The notes under the pieces were generated by a model. It had not been told where the DNA came from. It did no database searches and worked only from the letters and a program-made list of their open reading frames with translations. 64,000 nucleotides of DNA, from NCBI RefSeq assembly GCF_038561935.1, contig NZ_CP102770.1, positions 4,278,001 through 4,342,000 of the forward strand, in the 5' to 3' direction. Source of the stretch: Myxococcus stipitatus. Its GTDB lineage: Bacteria > Myxococcota > Myxococcia > Myxococcales > Myxococcaceae. Below are positions 34,404 to 44,466 of the stretch, piece by piece. Position 1 is the first letter of the stretch. Each line of letters opens with the position of its first letter. Made by a program: the position numbers and the translations under genes.

Positions 34404-34614
34404 GGTGCGGGCTTTCGGGAAAGGGTGCGCCGCGCGCCGATTGCACGGTGGACGCCACCCTGGTCTCCTCGGTGTTCCGCTGAGTTGGCCGCGGCCCGCG
34501 TCCATGTGTCGGGACACCGGGTCCGAGGTGACAGGCGAGCGCTCTTCATCGTGAAGGAATGCTTTCGCGAGCCCGTGCGAGGAGTCTCCGGGTGTGCTTA
34601 GGTCCGCCGCCCGT

Positions 34615-36879
34615 ATGACTTCGACACCGCTCGTCTATCGCCGCTATGGCGGCTCGCTCCAGGTCGACATCCCCACCTTCGACGTGCTCGTGGAGGCCGC
34701 GCGCATCCCCGAGACTCAGTGGATTGCCACGGCCTGTCCTCTGGAAGGGCTGAGCTGTGACCCGGCCTTCCTCTCGTTCATGGACTCGGACGGCAATGGG
34801 CGCGTCCGCGTGGCGGAGGTTCGCGCCGCCGTGGCCTGGGCCGCGAAGCTGCTCAAGGACCGGCGTGGCGCCGACGCGGCCAGTGACGTGCTGGACCTGG
34901 CCTCGCTGTCCACCGATGCGGCGCACCTGCGCGGCGCGGCGGAGATGATCCTACGCACGTTGGGCGCGCAGGACCTGGGCCGCATCTCGCTGGCGCAGGT
35001 CCGCGAGAGCGACCAGGCGCTGCGCAAGTCGGGGCAGAACGGGGACGGCATCGTCGCCCCCGCGCTCCTGCCGGAGTCGCTGCGTCCGCTCGCGAAGGAC
35101 ATCATGGCGAGCTTCCCCGAGGTGAAGAACCGCTCGGGGGAGGCGGGGGTCGACCCGGCGACACTGAAGCGCTTCCGCGAGGAGCGCGAGACGCTGCTCA
35201 AGCACCTGGACACCCGGGGCACCGTCTTCGTCTGGGGTGAGGACAGCGAGGCGCGCGCGCGGCGCATCCGCGAAGTGGCGCCCCTCCTGGACACGTACTT
35301 CCTCCAGTGTCGCCTCGTGGCCGCGCAGCCGGAAGCCGCGGCGAGCCTGCGCCTGCGTGCGGAGCGCGTCGAAGGCGCGTTGGGTGACGCCGCGGCGCTG
35401 GGCAAGGCCGTGGGAGATCTTCCCATCGCGGCGCCGGAGGCCTCCGGTGTTCTCGAGTGGTCCCGGCTCCTGCGCGGTCCCGCGTACGAGCAGCTGCAGG
35501 CCTTCCGCCGCGACGTGGCCGGCCCGGTGACGGGCGACCTGGAGCGACTGTCGGACGCGGCCTGGAGGGACCTGGTGGCGAAGGCCGACGCGGTGCTCGC
35601 GTGGTTCGCGCAGCGCGACGCGAATCCGCTGCACAAGCTGGCGGGCTCGCTGTCGTCGGTGTCGCTCGCCGACCTGGATGCGGTGGAGGCCGCGTGTCAG
35701 GCGGACCTCGCGCTGGCGCCCACGCTGGCCGCCATCGTCGAGGTGGAGCGGTTGGTGCTCTATCAGCGTTGGCTGCTGGTCTTCGCCAACAACTTCATCA
35801 GCATGCCCAACCTGTACCTCCCCAAGGCGCCCGCGCTGATGGAGAAGGGGACGCTCATCCTGGGCGGCCGCAAGTACACGTTGTCGGTGCTGGTGAAGAA
35901 CCGCGCCGAGCACACCGCGCTGACGAGCCAGGGCACCACGTGTGTCCTCTACGTGCAGGTCGCGCCGAAGGACGGCACGCCGGGCTACGAGGTGGCGGTG
36001 CCCGTCACGCGCGGCCGGAGCACGGACCTGGTCGTGGGCAAGCGCGGCGTCTTCTACAACGTGGACGGCGTGGAGCACGACGCCACCGTGACGCATGTCA
36101 TCCGCCAGCCCGTGTCGCTGTGGGAGTCGATGACGATGCCCTTCACGCGCATCGCCTCGTTCGTCACGAACAAGGTGGAGGGCATGGCGAGCGCGGGGGA
36201 GAAGACGTTCGACGAGGCACTGGAGAAGGGCTACACGCACGCGGCGACGGCCAAGCCCCCGGCGCCGGCTCCCGCGACGGCCGCGGCTCCCGCGCAGGCG
36301 GCACCGGGCGGTCTCGCCGGAGTGCTCGCGGCGGGCAGCATCGCGGCCGCGGCGCTGGGCTCGTCCTTCGCCTTCATCGTCTCGCAGGTGAAGTCGCTGA
36401 CGATGGCGGATGTCATCACCGCCGCGTCCATCATCGCCATCGTGGTGATGGCGCCCGCGGGCTTGATGGGCTGGCTGAAGCTGCGCCGGCGCAACCTGGC
36501 GCTCCTGCTGGAGGGCTCGGGCTGGGCGCTCAATGACCGGCTGATGCTCACGCGAGGACTCTCCACCCTGGTGACGCGCCGTCCCCGGCTGCCCCAGGGC
36601 GCACGCGTGGACCACCGGGACATGGTCCGCCCCGCGTTGCTCGCGCAGATGGAGGACGATGGCGAGACGGAGGGCCTGTCCGGCTGGTCCCGCCTGGGAC
36701 TCGGCGTCCTCATCGCGTTCGTCCTGCTCTGGCAGGTGCGAAACCCCATCCTCACGTGGGTGTGCGAGAAGGCCTGGTTGTCCGAGGCCACATGTGTCGC
36801 GCTGCTTCCCGCGCCCCCGGCCGTCCCAGCGACGCCTCCTCCGGCCGCGGCTCCGCCCGCTCCGGCGCCGGCGAAGTAG
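34615..36879 (+). CDS. Large membrane protein with an EF-hand-like calcium loop
   Basis: The 754-residue protein has a canonical EF-hand loop at residues 57-68 (DSDGNGRVRVAE, with acidic side chains at positions 1, 3 and 12 and Asn at 5). A second glycine-rich GQNGDGIV lies near 145. The N-terminal 350 residues are mostly helical. A beta-rich segment follows at ~400-500 (GRKYTLSVLVKN, CVLYVQVAPKDG). Hydrophobic helices near ~575-600, ~605-625 and ~705-725 anchor it. It ends in a Pro/Ala-rich tail. I do not recognise the family. Calcium control of a membrane function is suggested by the loop alone. Confidence 0.72.
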   Translation: MTSTPLVYRRYGGSLQVDIPTFDVLVEAARIPETQWIATACPLEGLSCDPAFLSFMDSDGNGRVRVAEVRAAVAWAAKLLKDRRGADAASDVLDLASLSTDAAHLRGAAEMILRTLGAQDLGRISLAQVRESDQALRKSGQNGDGIVAPALLPESLRPLAKDIMASFPEVKNRSGEAGVDPATLKRFREERETLLKHLDTRGTVFVWGEDSEARARRIREVAPLLDTYFLQCRLVAAQPEAAASLRLRAERVEGALGDAAALGKAVGDLPIAAPEASGVLEWSRLLRGPAYEQLQAFRRDVAGPVTGDLERLSDAAWRDLVAKADAVLAWFAQRDANPLHKLAGSLSSVSLADLDAVEAACQADLALAPTLAAIVEVERLVLYQRWLLVFANNFISMPNLYLPKAPALMEKGTLILGGRKYTLSVLVKNRAEHTALTSQGTTCVLYVQVAPKDGTPGYEVAVPVTRGRSTDLVVGKRGVFYNVDGVEHDATVTHVIRQPVSLWESMTMPFTRIASFVTNKVEGMASAGEKTFDEALEKGYTHAATAKPPAPAPATAAAPAQAAPGGLAGVLAAGSIAAAALGSSFAFIVSQVKSLTMADVITAASIIAIVVMAPAGLMGWLKLRRRNLALLLEGSGWALNDRLMLTRGLSTLVTRRPRLPQGARVDHRDMVRPALLAQMEDDGETEGLSGWSRLGLGVLIAFVLLWQVRNPILTWVCEKAWLSEATCVALLPAPPAVPATPPPAAAPPAPAPAK

Positions 36880-36888
36880 GCGTTTCGC

Positions 36889-36922
36889 GGGGCCCGGAAT
36901 CTTGCGAGGATCTCCGGGCCCC
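36889..36922 (+). terminator. 10-bp perfect hairpin between the EF-hand gene and xerC
   Basis: GGGGCCCGGA and TCCGGGCCCC form a perfect 10-bp stem with a 14-base loop, 10 bp past the EF-hand gene stop. There is no T-run. The right arm lies inside the candidate xerC promoter, so it may act both as a terminator and a regulatory structure. Confidence 0.45.
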
Positions 36923-36929
36923 CTACGCT
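36902..36929 (+). promoter_or_regulatory. Candidate xerC promoter
   Basis: TTGCGA (36902-36907) and TACGCT (36924-36929) are 16 bp apart. Transcription would start ~4 nt before the ATG, so the message would be nearly leaderless. The match is moderate. Confidence 0.35.
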
Positions 36930-36939
36930 CCTGCTCGCC

Positions 36940-37842
36940 ATGACGAACCTGTCGCCGCTCTTGGAGAAGTTCCGGGTCCACCTCGAGGACGAGAAGGGGT
37001 CGTCACCGCACACGGTGCGCAACTACCTCATCGACCTCGTCGACTTCGAGCGCTACCTCACCGAGCGGATGAAGCTGTCGCTGCTGGCCGGGACCCACGC
37101 CGCCATTCGCGGCTACCTGGGCACGCTCAGCGTGGACCACGCCCCCGCGAGCCGTGCCCGGCGCCTGGCTTCCATCAAGTCCTTCTACAAGTACCTGGTG
37201 CGGCAGAAGCTGCTGTCCGCCAGCCCCGCGAAGCTGGTGAAGAGCCCGAAGCTTCCCAAGGCGCTGCCGAAGGTGTTGCCCGTGGAGGAGGTGTTCGCCC
37301 TCCTGGACGTGCACGACCTGAAGTCGGTGCTGGGCCTCCGGGACAAGGCCATCCTGGAGCTGCTCTACGGCGGCGGGCTGCGTATCAGCGAGCTGTGCTC
37401 GCTCGACCTGCTCGACGTGGACCGCCGCGGGCGCATCATTCGCGTCATGGGCAAGGGCCGCAAGGAGCGGCTCGTGCCCGTCAACGCGCAGGCCATCCGC
37501 GCGCTCGAGGCGTACCTGGCCCGCCGGGGCGAGCTGCTCGCGGAGCCCCATCCCACGCAGGCTCCGGAGGCCATCTTCCTCAACTTCCGGGGCGGTCGGC
37601 TCACACCCCGCAGCATCCGACGCCACCTGGACGCGCACGTGCTGAAGTGCGCGCTGGCTCGCAAGGTGAGTCCGCACGCGCTGCGCCACTCCTTCGCCAC
37701 GCACCTGTTGGGCGGCGGCGCGGACATCCGCAGCATCCAGGAGCTGCTGGGCCACGCGAGCCTGTCCACCACGCAGCGCTATACCCACGTCACCTGGGAG
37801 CAGCTCCAGCAGGTCTACGACGCCGCGCACCCTCGGGCGTGA
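36940..37842 (+). CDS. xerC: Tyrosine recombinase XerC
   Basis: The 300-residue protein has the SAM-like N-terminal core-binding domain and the catalytic domain. The visible catalytic residues are Arg148 in GGGLRISEL, Lys in MGKGRKER, HALRHSF (His-xx-Arg), the second His in LLGHAS, and the nucleophile Tyr281 in QRYTHV. With XerD it resolves chromosome dimers at dif. Its position directly before hslV and hslU is the conserved codV-clpQ-clpY order of Firmicutes, which favours XerC over a phage integrase. Confidence 0.94.
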   Translation: MTNLSPLLEKFRVHLEDEKGSSPHTVRNYLIDLVDFERYLTERMKLSLLAGTHAAIRGYLGTLSVDHAPASRARRLASIKSFYKYLVRQKLLSASPAKLVKSPKLPKALPKVLPVEEVFALLDVHDLKSVLGLRDKAILELLYGGGLRISELCSLDLLDVDRRGRIIRVMGKGRKERLVPVNAQAIRALEAYLARRGELLAEPHPTQAPEAIFLNFRGGRLTPRSIRRHLDAHVLKCALARKVSPHALRHSFATHLLGGGADIRSIQELLGHASLSTTQRYTHVTWEQLQQVYDAAHPRA

Positions 37843-37898
37843 GGTGGAGACCCCCGCCCGGAGAAACGGTGCGGGAGCGGACAGGCAGGCGGTGTTCC

Positions 37899-37927
37899 TT
37901 GGAAACGTGGCGCGCGGCTTGTTAAAC
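37899..37927 (+). promoter_or_regulatory. Candidate promoter for hslVU
   Basis: TTGGAA (37899-37904) and TTAAAC (37922-37927) are 17 bp apart. Transcription would start at about 37934, directly at the hslV ATG, and no ribosome-binding site is present. This resembles the leaderless arrangement of the TolQ operon. Confidence 0.4.
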
Positions 37928-37934
37928 CCGCCCC

Positions 37935-38462
37935 ATGTTCCACGGCACCACCATTCTCTGTGTGCGGCGCGACGGGAAGGTCGCCATCGCGAGCGACGGC
38001 CAGGTCTCCCTCGAAAAGACGGTGATGAAGAACACGGCGAAGAAGGTCCGCAAGCTGGGGGAGGGGCAGGTCCTCGCCGGCTTCGCGGGCAGCACCGCCG
38101 ATGCCTTCACCTTGTTCGAGCGCTTCGAGGGCAAGCTCAAGGAGCACCAGAAGAACATGGCGCGCGCGTGCGTCGAGCTGGGCAAGGACTGGCGCACCGA
38201 CCGCTTCCTGCGGCGCCTGGAGGCCCTGCTCATCGTCGCGGACCGGGAGAAGACCTTCATCCTCTCCGGCGCGGGCGATGTGATTGAGCCGGACTACGGC
38301 ATCGCCGCCGTGGGCAGCGGAGGCCCGTACGCGTTCGCCGCCGCGCGGGCCCTCATGGCGCACACCCAGATGTCCGCTCGCGACGTGGCACATCAGTCGC
38401 TCACCATCGCGGGTGAAATCGACATCTACACCAACTCCCACATCTCGCTCGAAGAGCTCTAG
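37935..38462 (+). CDS. hslV: ATP-dependent protease subunit HslV
   Basis: The 175-residue peptidase forms the inner double ring of the HslUV proteasome-like protease. Maturation removes MFHG and exposes the catalytic threonine at position 5 ([19 protein letters not shown]). The length is normal. The hslU start follows 10 bp after the stop, and both are plainly one operon. Confidence 0.97.
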   Translation: MFHGTTILCVRRDGKVAIASDGQVSLEKTVMKNTAKKVRKLGEGQVLAGFAGSTADAFTLFERFEGKLKEHQKNMARACVELGKDWRTDRFLRRLEALLIVADREKTFILSGAGDVIEPDYGIAAVGSGGPYAFAAARALMAHTQMSARDVAHQSLTIAGEIDIYTNSHISLEEL

Positions 38463-38472
38463 GAGCCCCCCC

Positions 38473-39870
38473 TTGGCTGAGACGCGAAAGACCTCCACCT
38501 TCACGCCCCGCGAGGTGGTGGGCGAGCTGGACCGCTACATCGTCGGTCAGAGTGCCGCCAAGCGCGCGGTGGCCATCGCGCTGCGCAACCGGTGGCGCCG
38601 CCAGCAGGTCTCCGACGACCTGCGCGACGAAATCCATCCGAAGAACATCATCATGATGGGCCCCACCGGCGTGGGGAAGACGGAGATTGCCCGCCGGCTG
38701 GCGAAGCTGGCCCAGGCGCCCTTCGTCAAGGTGGAGGCCTCCAAGTTCACGGAGGTCGGCTACGTGGGGCGCGACGTGGAGTCGATGATCCGCGACCTCG
38801 TCGAAGCCGCCATCTCGCTGGTGCGGGACGAGGAGACGGAGAAGGTCCGTCCGCGCGCCGAGGAGATGGCCGAGGACCGGCTCATGGAGCTGCTCTCGAA
38901 CAACGGCGCTCCGCGCACGCCGTCTTCACCGCCGCCATTCGGATTCTCGCCGCCGCCTCCTCCCGCGCCTCAGCGACTGGGAGACTCCGAGCGCGAGAAG
39001 CTCCGCGCCCAGCTGCGCGCGGGCACGCTCGATGACCAGTTCGTCGAGGTGGAGATGAGCGACAGCGCGCCCACCTTCATGCGCGGCTTCTCGGGGCAGG
39101 GGATGGAGGAGATCGGCGTCAACCTCCAGGACCTCTTCAAGAACATGCCGGGCATGAACAAGACGCGCCGCCGCCGCGTGCGCGTGCCCGAGGCGCTCCA
39201 GCTCCTGCGCCAGGAAGAGGCCCAGAAGCTGGTGGACCCGGACCGCGTGCAGCGCGAGGCCGTGGCCCGCGCCGAGTCGAGCGGCATCGTGTTCATCGAC
39301 GAAATCGACAAGATCGCCAGCCGTGAGGGCGGCAAGGGCGGCGGCCCGGACATCTCGCGCGAGGGCGTGCAGCGCGACATCCTCCCCATCGTCGAGGGCT
39401 CCACCGTCAACACCAAGTACGGCATGGTGAAGACGGACCACATGCTCTTCATCGCCGCGGGCGCGTTCCACGTGTCCAAGCCCAGCGACCTCATCCCGGA
39501 GCTCCAGGGCCGCTTCCCCATCCGCGTGGAGCTGGAGCCGCTCTCCGGCGACGACCTCATCCGCATCCTGCGCGAGCCGAAGAACTCCCTCCTACGGCAG
39601 TACACCGCGCTGCTGGCCACCGAGGGTGTGCGCCTGTCCTTCACCGACGACGCGGTGACGGAGCTGGCGCGCATCGCCCAGCAGGCGAACGAGCGCACGC
39701 AGAACATCGGCGCTCGCCGCCTGCACACCGTCCTGGAGCGACTGCTCGACGAGGTGTCCTTCTCCGCGAGTGAGCTGGGGCCCCGGGACTTCCAGGTGGA
39801 CGGCAATTATGTGCGCGAGCGCCTGGGCGCCATCATCCAGGACGAGGACCTGTCGCGCTACATCCTCTAG
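38473..39870 (+). CDS. hslU: ATPase subunit HslU
   Basis: The start is TTG at 38473, chosen because AGGAG at 38461-38465 (overlapping the hslV stop) lies 7 nt before it and the product begins as HslU proteins do ([15 protein letters not shown]). The 465-residue AAA+ ATPase has Walker [11 protein letters not shown], Walker [12 protein letters not shown] and the C-terminal [15 protein letters not shown] with the peptidase-activating ISRYIL-type tail (EDLSRYIL). It unfolds substrates and feeds them to HslV. A Pro-rich linker in the I-domain (around residues 150-170) is a lineage feature. Confidence 0.97.
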   Translation: MAETRKTSTFTPREVVGELDRYIVGQSAAKRAVAIALRNRWRRQQVSDDLRDEIHPKNIIMMGPTGVGKTEIARRLAKLAQAPFVKVEASKFTEVGYVGRDVESMIRDLVEAAISLVRDEETEKVRPRAEEMAEDRLMELLSNNGAPRTPSSPPPFGFSPPPPPAPQRLGDSEREKLRAQLRAGTLDDQFVEVEMSDSAPTFMRGFSGQGMEEIGVNLQDLFKNMPGMNKTRRRRVRVPEALQLLRQEEAQKLVDPDRVQREAVARAESSGIVFIDEIDKIASREGGKGGGPDISREGVQRDILPIVEGSTVNTKYGMVKTDHMLFIAAGAFHVSKPSDLIPELQGRFPIRVELEPLSGDDLIRILREPKNSLLRQYTALLATEGVRLSFTDDAVTELARIAQQANERTQNIGARRLHTVLERLLDEVSFSASELGPRDFQVDGNYVRERLGAIIQDEDLSRYIL

Positions 39871-39888
39871 CGCGCTATATGGCGCGCT
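39869..39888 (+). terminator. Hairpin overlapping the hslU stop codon
   Basis: AGCGCGC and GCGCGCT form a perfect 7-bp stem with a 6-base loop TATATG that begins inside the TAG stop. It lacks a T-run and could attenuate read-through into argD. Confidence 0.3.
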
Positions 39889-39926
39889 CGCAGCCGTCCC
39901 ACTCACACTCAAGGAAGGTGACCCCC

Positions 39927-41156
39927 TTGCCGCAGCCCGTACCCGCCACCGCTACCCCGGCCTCCAACGACACCCTCATCCAGAAGGCCAAGAGTCATCT
40001 GCTGCAGAACTACAAGCAGCAGCCCATCGTCCTGGTCAAAGGGCGAGGGACTCGCGTCTGGGACGCGGACGGGCGTGAGTACCTGGACCTCATCGGTGGC
40101 GTGGCGACGTGTGCGCTGGGCCACTGCCATCCCGAGGTGGTGGCGGCCGCGCACGCGCAGCTGGACTCGCTGTGGCACGTCTCCAACGCGTTCTACTCGC
40201 AGCCGCAGATCGACCTGGCGGCGAAGCTGTCCGAGTGGAGCGGCCTGTCGCGCGCCTTCTTCTGCAACTCGGGCGCGGAGGCGAACGAGGCGCTGCTGAA
40301 GCTGGCCCGCAAGGTGATGAAGGACCGGGGGATGCCGGAGCGCTTCGAGGTCATCACCTTCGAGCGCAGCTTCCACGGCCGCACCCTGGCCACCGTCACG
40401 GCGACGGGACAGCCGAAGTACCATGCGGGCTTCGAGCCGCTCCCCGCGGGCTTCCAGCACGTGCCCTATGGCGACCTGGACGCGGTCCGCGCCGCGGTGA
40501 AGTCCACCACGGCCGCCATCCTCGTGGAGCCCATCCAGGGTGAGGGTGGGGTGCGGCTGGCTCCTCCGGGCTTCCTCAAGGGCCTGCGCGCGCTGTGCGA
40601 CGAGAAGGGCCTGCTCCTGCTGGTGGATGAGATCCAGACCGGCATGGGCCGCACGGGCATCCCCTTCGGCTTCATGCGCGACGGCATCCTCCCGGACGCC
40701 ATCAGCATGGCCAAGGCGCTGGGCAACGGCCTGCCCATCGGCGCCATGCTGTGCCGCGACGAGGTGGGGGCGAGCCTGTCTCCGGGCAGCCACGGCTCCA
40801 CCTTCGGCGGCAACCTGGTGGCCGCGGCCGCCGCGAACGCCGTCCTGGACGTGATTCGCCGGCCGGGGTTCCTGGAGGACGTGACGGCCAAGGGGGCCTA
40901 CTTCCTGGGCCGCCTCCGGGAGATCCAGGGGCGCCTGCCGGCCGGCCGCGTCGTGGAGGTCCGTGGCCAGGGGCTGCTCGTGGGCCTGGAGATGGACCGG
41001 GACGCCCCCCAGGTGCTCGCGAAGCTGCGCGAGGGTGGGGTGCTGGGCAACGCCGCCGGAGACAGGACGGTCCGTTTCGCCCCACCGTTCACCATCACCC
41101 GTGAGGAGCTGGACGAGAGCCTGGCCATCATCGAGCGGGTGCTGGCCGCCCTCTAG
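39927..41156 (+). CDS. argD: Acetylornithine-type class III aminotransferase
   Basis: I favour the TTG at 39927, which has AAGGAAGG at an 8-nt spacing; GTG at 39918 and an ATG at 39888 are alternatives. The 409-residue enzyme shows the class III PLP fold: FFCNSGAEANEAL, the LVDEIQTGMGRTG aspartate, and the Schiff-base lysine in ISMAKALGNGLPIGAM. It would convert N-acetylglutamate semialdehyde to acetylornithine in arginine synthesis. Paralogues for ornithine or GABA share these motifs, so the substrate is likely but not proven. Confidence 0.87.
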   Translation: MPQPVPATATPASNDTLIQKAKSHLLQNYKQQPIVLVKGRGTRVWDADGREYLDLIGGVATCALGHCHPEVVAAAHAQLDSLWHVSNAFYSQPQIDLAAKLSEWSGLSRAFFCNSGAEANEALLKLARKVMKDRGMPERFEVITFERSFHGRTLATVTATGQPKYHAGFEPLPAGFQHVPYGDLDAVRAAVKSTTAAILVEPIQGEGGVRLAPPGFLKGLRALCDEKGLLLLVDEIQTGMGRTGIPFGFMRDGILPDAISMAKALGNGLPIGAMLCRDEVGASLSPGSHGSTFGGNLVAAAAANAVLDVIRRPGFLEDVTAKGAYFLGRLREIQGRLPAGRVVEVRGQGLLVGLEMDRDAPQVLAKLREGGVLGNAAGDRTVRFAPPFTITREELDESLAIIERVLAAL

Positions 41157-41205
41157 AGTCTGCTGTCCTGGAGGGGGGAAGCCTGGGTGGGGGCAAACTG
41201 GGTGT

Positions 41206-41235
41206 TTGACGCCCCGCTCCCCCCAAACCTAGGCT
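41206..41235 (+). promoter_or_regulatory. Promoter for the J-domain/DnaK operon
   Basis: TTGACG (41206-41211) and TAGGCT (41230-41235) lie 18 bp apart. The start would be near 41242, 16 nt before the GTG at 41258. No heat-shock-type element is seen. Confidence 0.5.
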
Positions 41236-41257
41236 TTCCACCTTCGGCAACCCGTTC

Positions 41258-42607
41258 GTGGACCGTCCTGTGAGCGCGCCAAACACGATTGTCGGCCTGG
41301 GGGCTCGGACAGACCACATCGCCACTGTGCCCAACGTGGACCCCGCTCGCCTCCAGCTCACGCCGGAGGAGACCGCGGTGCTGTCACTCGTCGGGCGCGT
41401 GGAGCGTATCGAGCTGGTGCTGTCACGTTCCACCCTGGGTGAGGCCCGCACCATCGCGCTGCTCCTGTCGCTTCGCGCGAAGGGCGCCATCGTCCCCGCG
41501 CGCGTGGTGCCCCGGAACCAGCCCGCGCCCGCGGTGGACGCGGCCCTGGCCGAGGAAGTCGACCTGGAGCCCGAGCGGAAGAAGGAGATCATCGACCTGG
41601 AGCGGGCCCTGGACGGGTTGGACCACTTCGCCGTCCTGGGGCTGAGGCCGGGAGCTCCCGCCACCGAGGTGAAGCAGGCGTACTACAACGCGTCGCGCCG
41701 CTATCACCCGGACCGCTACTTCGGAAAGAACCTGGGCAGCTTCCGCGCGCGCATGGAGCGCATCTTCCGGAGGCTGACGGACGCGCACAACGTCCTCACG
41801 CAGCAGGACAAGCGCGATGCGTACCTCAAGGCGCACCCGGCGCTCGCGCAGGCGGCCACGCCCGCACCGGCGCCCGCCGCTCCCGTGGCCTCGCCCGCTC
41901 CGGCCTCCGCGGCGTCGTACCCCGCGACGGAGCTGACGCCGCTCACGCCGGTGCCGCGCTCGTTGACGCGCCCCACGCCCGTCGCGGCGCCGCCTCCGCC
42001 GACGCCCGCACCGGTGAACGACGCGGAGTCGGAGGCCCGGCGCGCGGAGCGACAGGCCCGGCTGGCTCGCCATCCGTACATGGCGCGCAACGTGAAGCTC
42101 TCGGAGCTGGTGGCGCGGGGCAAGGCGGCGGTGGCGCGGGGGGACTGGGAGCGGGCGTACCAGGACTTCCACCAGGTGCAGACGCTGGACCCGAAGAACC
42201 GCGAGGTGGCGACGCTGCTGCTGGAGGCTCGCAAGAAGCATGACGAGCAGCGCGCGGCCGTCGAGGTGTCTCGCGGGCGGGAACTGGAGCAGCACAGCGA
42301 CGACGTGGCGGCGCTGGCGGCGTACCGGCTGGCGTACTCGCTGGATGGCTCGAATGCGGAGGCCGCGTATCGCGCGGCGAAGCTGGGACTTCAGCAGGGC
42401 CAGGACGTGGGGGAGGTTCGCGCGCTCGCGCAGCGGGCCGTGGACCTCCAGGGGGCTCGGGTCGAGCACCATCTGTTGTTGGGGCGGATTCTCATGGATG
42501 CCGGGTCCAAGAAGCTGGCCAAGCGGGTGTTCGAGGATGCAGCGAAGTTGGAGCCGGACAACGCCGAGGCCAAGGCGGCGCTCAAGAAGCTGCGCTGGAC
42601 CTTCTAG
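41258..42607 (+). CDS. J-domain co-chaperone with TPR region
   Basis: The 449-residue protein has an N-terminal ~100-residue region of unknown fold. A J-domain follows (~120-190, DHFAVLGLRPGAPATEVKQ with the essential HPD in SRRYHPDRYFG), then a Pro/Ala-rich linker. A TPR-like C-terminal half contains GKAAVARGDWERAYQDFHQVQ and LLGRILMDAGSKKLAKRVFEDAA. The J-domain should stimulate the ATPase of the DnaK encoded 17 bp downstream. The Gly/Phe and zinc-finger regions of classical DnaJ are absent, so it is a specialised J-protein. GTG at 41270 is an alternative start. Confidence 0.87.
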   Translation: MDRPVSAPNTIVGLGARTDHIATVPNVDPARLQLTPEETAVLSLVGRVERIELVLSRSTLGEARTIALLLSLRAKGAIVPARVVPRNQPAPAVDAALAEEVDLEPERKKEIIDLERALDGLDHFAVLGLRPGAPATEVKQAYYNASRRYHPDRYFGKNLGSFRARMERIFRRLTDAHNVLTQQDKRDAYLKAHPALAQAATPAPAPAAPVASPAPASAASYPATELTPLTPVPRSLTRPTPVAAPPPPTPAPVNDAESEARRAERQARLARHPYMARNVKLSELVARGKAAVARGDWERAYQDFHQVQTLDPKNREVATLLLEARKKHDEQRAAVEVSRGRELEQHSDDVAALAAYRLAYSLDGSNAEAAYRAAKLGLQQGQDVGEVRALAQRAVDLQGARVEHHLLLGRILMDAGSKKLAKRVFEDAAKLEPDNAEAKAALKKLRWTF

Positions 42608-42624
42608 GATGGACACGCTCTGCC

Positions 42625-44466
42625 ATGGCTGAGTCCGAACCTCTCATCGGCATCGACCTGGGGACGACGAACAGCATCGTCGCCACCGTCCAGGACGGGC
42701 AGCCGGTCGTCATCAAGAACCGCACGGGTCAGACGCTGACGCCCTCGGTGGTGGCGGTGTCGAAGAACGGCAAGCGCCTGGTGGGCGGCATCGCCAAGCG
42801 CCAGGCCATCACCAACCCGCAGGAGACGGTGTACGCGGCGAAGCGGCTCATCGGCCGGAAGTTCTCCTCGCACGAGGTGCAGGACGCGCTGCGCACGCTG
42901 CCCTACGAAGTGGTGGCGGGACAGCACGACGACCTGCGCATCCGCATGGGGGGCAGGGACCTGGCCGTCCCCGAGCTCAGCGCCATGATCCTCCAGGAGC
43001 TGAAGGCGGACGCGGAGGCTCACTTCGGCCGGCCGGTGAGCAAGGCCGTCGTCACGGTGCCGGCGTACTTCAACGACGCCCAGCGGCAGGCCACCAAGGA
43101 CGCGGGGCGCATCGCGGGTCTGGAGGTGCTGCGCATCATCAACGAGCCCACCGCGGCGGCGCTCGCGTATGGCTTCAGCCGCACGGTGAACGGCCGTGTC
43201 GCGGTGTTGGACCTGGGTGGTGGCACCTTCGACGTGTCGGTGCTGGAGATCAACCAGGGCGTCTTCGACGTCGTGGGCACCGGCGGCGACACGTACCTGG
43301 GCGGCGAGGACTGGGACAACCGCATCATCGAGTGGCTCGTCTTCGGCTTCGCGAAGGAGCACGGCATCGACCTGCGCAAGGACCGCATGGCCTTGCAGCG
43401 GCTCAAGGACGCGGCGGAGAAGGCCAAGGTGGAGCTGTCCAGCGTCCGCGAGACGCAGCTCAACCTGCCGTTCATCAGCACGCCTCCAGGCGCCGGCGCC
43501 GCGCTGCACCTGCAGGCCGCGCTGTCGCGGGAGAAGCTGGAGGAGCTGACGTCGGACCTGGCCGAGCGCGTGGTGGGCATCACCACGGAGGTGCTCGGAG
43601 AAGCGGGCGTGCGCGCGTCGGAGCTGAAGGAAGTCATCCTGGTGGGCGGCATGTCGCGCATGCCCAAGGTCGTCGAGGCGGTGCGCACCTACTTCCGCCG
43701 CGAGCCCTGCAAGGGGGTCCACCCGGACGAGGTGGTGGCCCTGGGCGCGGCGATTCAAGCGCATGCGCTGGTGGCCCAGGAGGGCGAGCTGCTGCTGCTG
43801 GACGTCACGCCGCAGAGCCTCGGGGTGGCCATCGCCGGTGGCTACGTGCGGCGCATCATCCCGAAGAACACGACGGTGCCCACGTCCGCCACGGAGGTGT
43901 TCGCGACGTCGAAGGACTTCCAGCGACTGGTGAAGATCATGGTGCTCCAGGGCGAGCACGAGCAGGCGCACCAGAACGAGCTGCTGGGGGAGTTCGTCCT
44001 CACGGGCCTTCGCGAGGCGCCGAAGGGGCAGGTCGAAATCGAGGTGACGTTCGACATCAACGCGGAGGGCATCGTGTCCGTCTCCGCGAGGGACCGTGAG
44101 ACGGGCCTGCGTCAGTCCATCACCGTCACCGCCTCCAGCGGCCTCACCGAGGAGGAGCTCAAGCGCATCATGGACGAGCAGCGCGGCTACCTGATGGCCG
44201 CGCGCATCTCCGAGGAGCTGAAGTCCAAGCGCGTGGAGCTGGACACCCTCGCGCGCGACGTCATGGACGCGCTGACCCGCGCGAGGCTCCTGCCCGGTGG
44301 CGGGGGCCTGGCTCCGGACGTGGTGCCTCGCGCCGAGCAGGTGCTGGAGCACGCGCGGCGCGTTCGCGCGGGGGAGGACACGGGAGCGCTGGGCCGCGCC
44401 TGTGAGCTGCTCGCCGGATGTCTTGCCAGCCTCAAGGGCGCCGCGCGAGGCGGCATGGGGAGCTAG
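42625..44466 (+). CDS. DnaK-family (Hsp70) paralogue
   Basis: The 613-residue protein has the complete nucleotide-binding domain ([46 protein letters not shown]). A substrate-binding domain follows ([16 protein letters not shown]), then a short lid. It is shorter than E. coli DnaK (638), and the C-terminal EEVD/K-like tail is missing. The gene is between a J-TPR protein and a TPR protein and has no grpE nearby, so it looks like a dedicated paralogue with its own co-chaperone. M. xanthus has several such paralogues (SglK and StkA affect motility and exopolysaccharide); I cannot say which one, if any, this is. Confidence 0.92.
   Translation: MAESEPLIGIDLGTTNSIVATVQDGQPVVIKNRTGQTLTPSVVAVSKNGKRLVGGIAKRQAITNPQETVYAAKRLIGRKFSSHEVQDALRTLPYEVVAGQHDDLRIRMGGRDLAVPELSAMILQELKADAEAHFGRPVSKAVVTVPAYFNDAQRQATKDAGRIAGLEVLRIINEPTAAALAYGFSRTVNGRVAVLDLGGGTFDVSVLEINQGVFDVVGTGGDTYLGGEDWDNRIIEWLVFGFAKEHGIDLRKDRMALQRLKDAAEKAKVELSSVRETQLNLPFISTPPGAGAALHLQAALSREKLEELTSDLAERVVGITTEVLGEAGVRASELKEVILVGGMSRMPKVVEAVRTYFRREPCKGVHPDEVVALGAAIQAHALVAQEGELLLLDVTPQSLGVAIAGGYVRRIIPKNTTVPTSATEVFATSKDFQRLVKIMVLQGEHEQAHQNELLGEFVLTGLREAPKGQVEIEVTFDINAEGIVSVSARDRETGLRQSITVTASSGLTEEELKRIMDEQRGYLMAARISEELKSKRVELDTLARDVMDALTRARLLPGGGGLAPDVVPRAEQVLEHARRVRAGEDTGALGRACELLAGCLASLKGAARGGMGS

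Noticed and set aside
37894..37940. Heat-shock-type promoter (CTTGGAAA with CCCCAT) before hslV
   Set aside because: The two elements are 25 bp apart, too far for the known heat-shock consensus, and the second covers the start codon.
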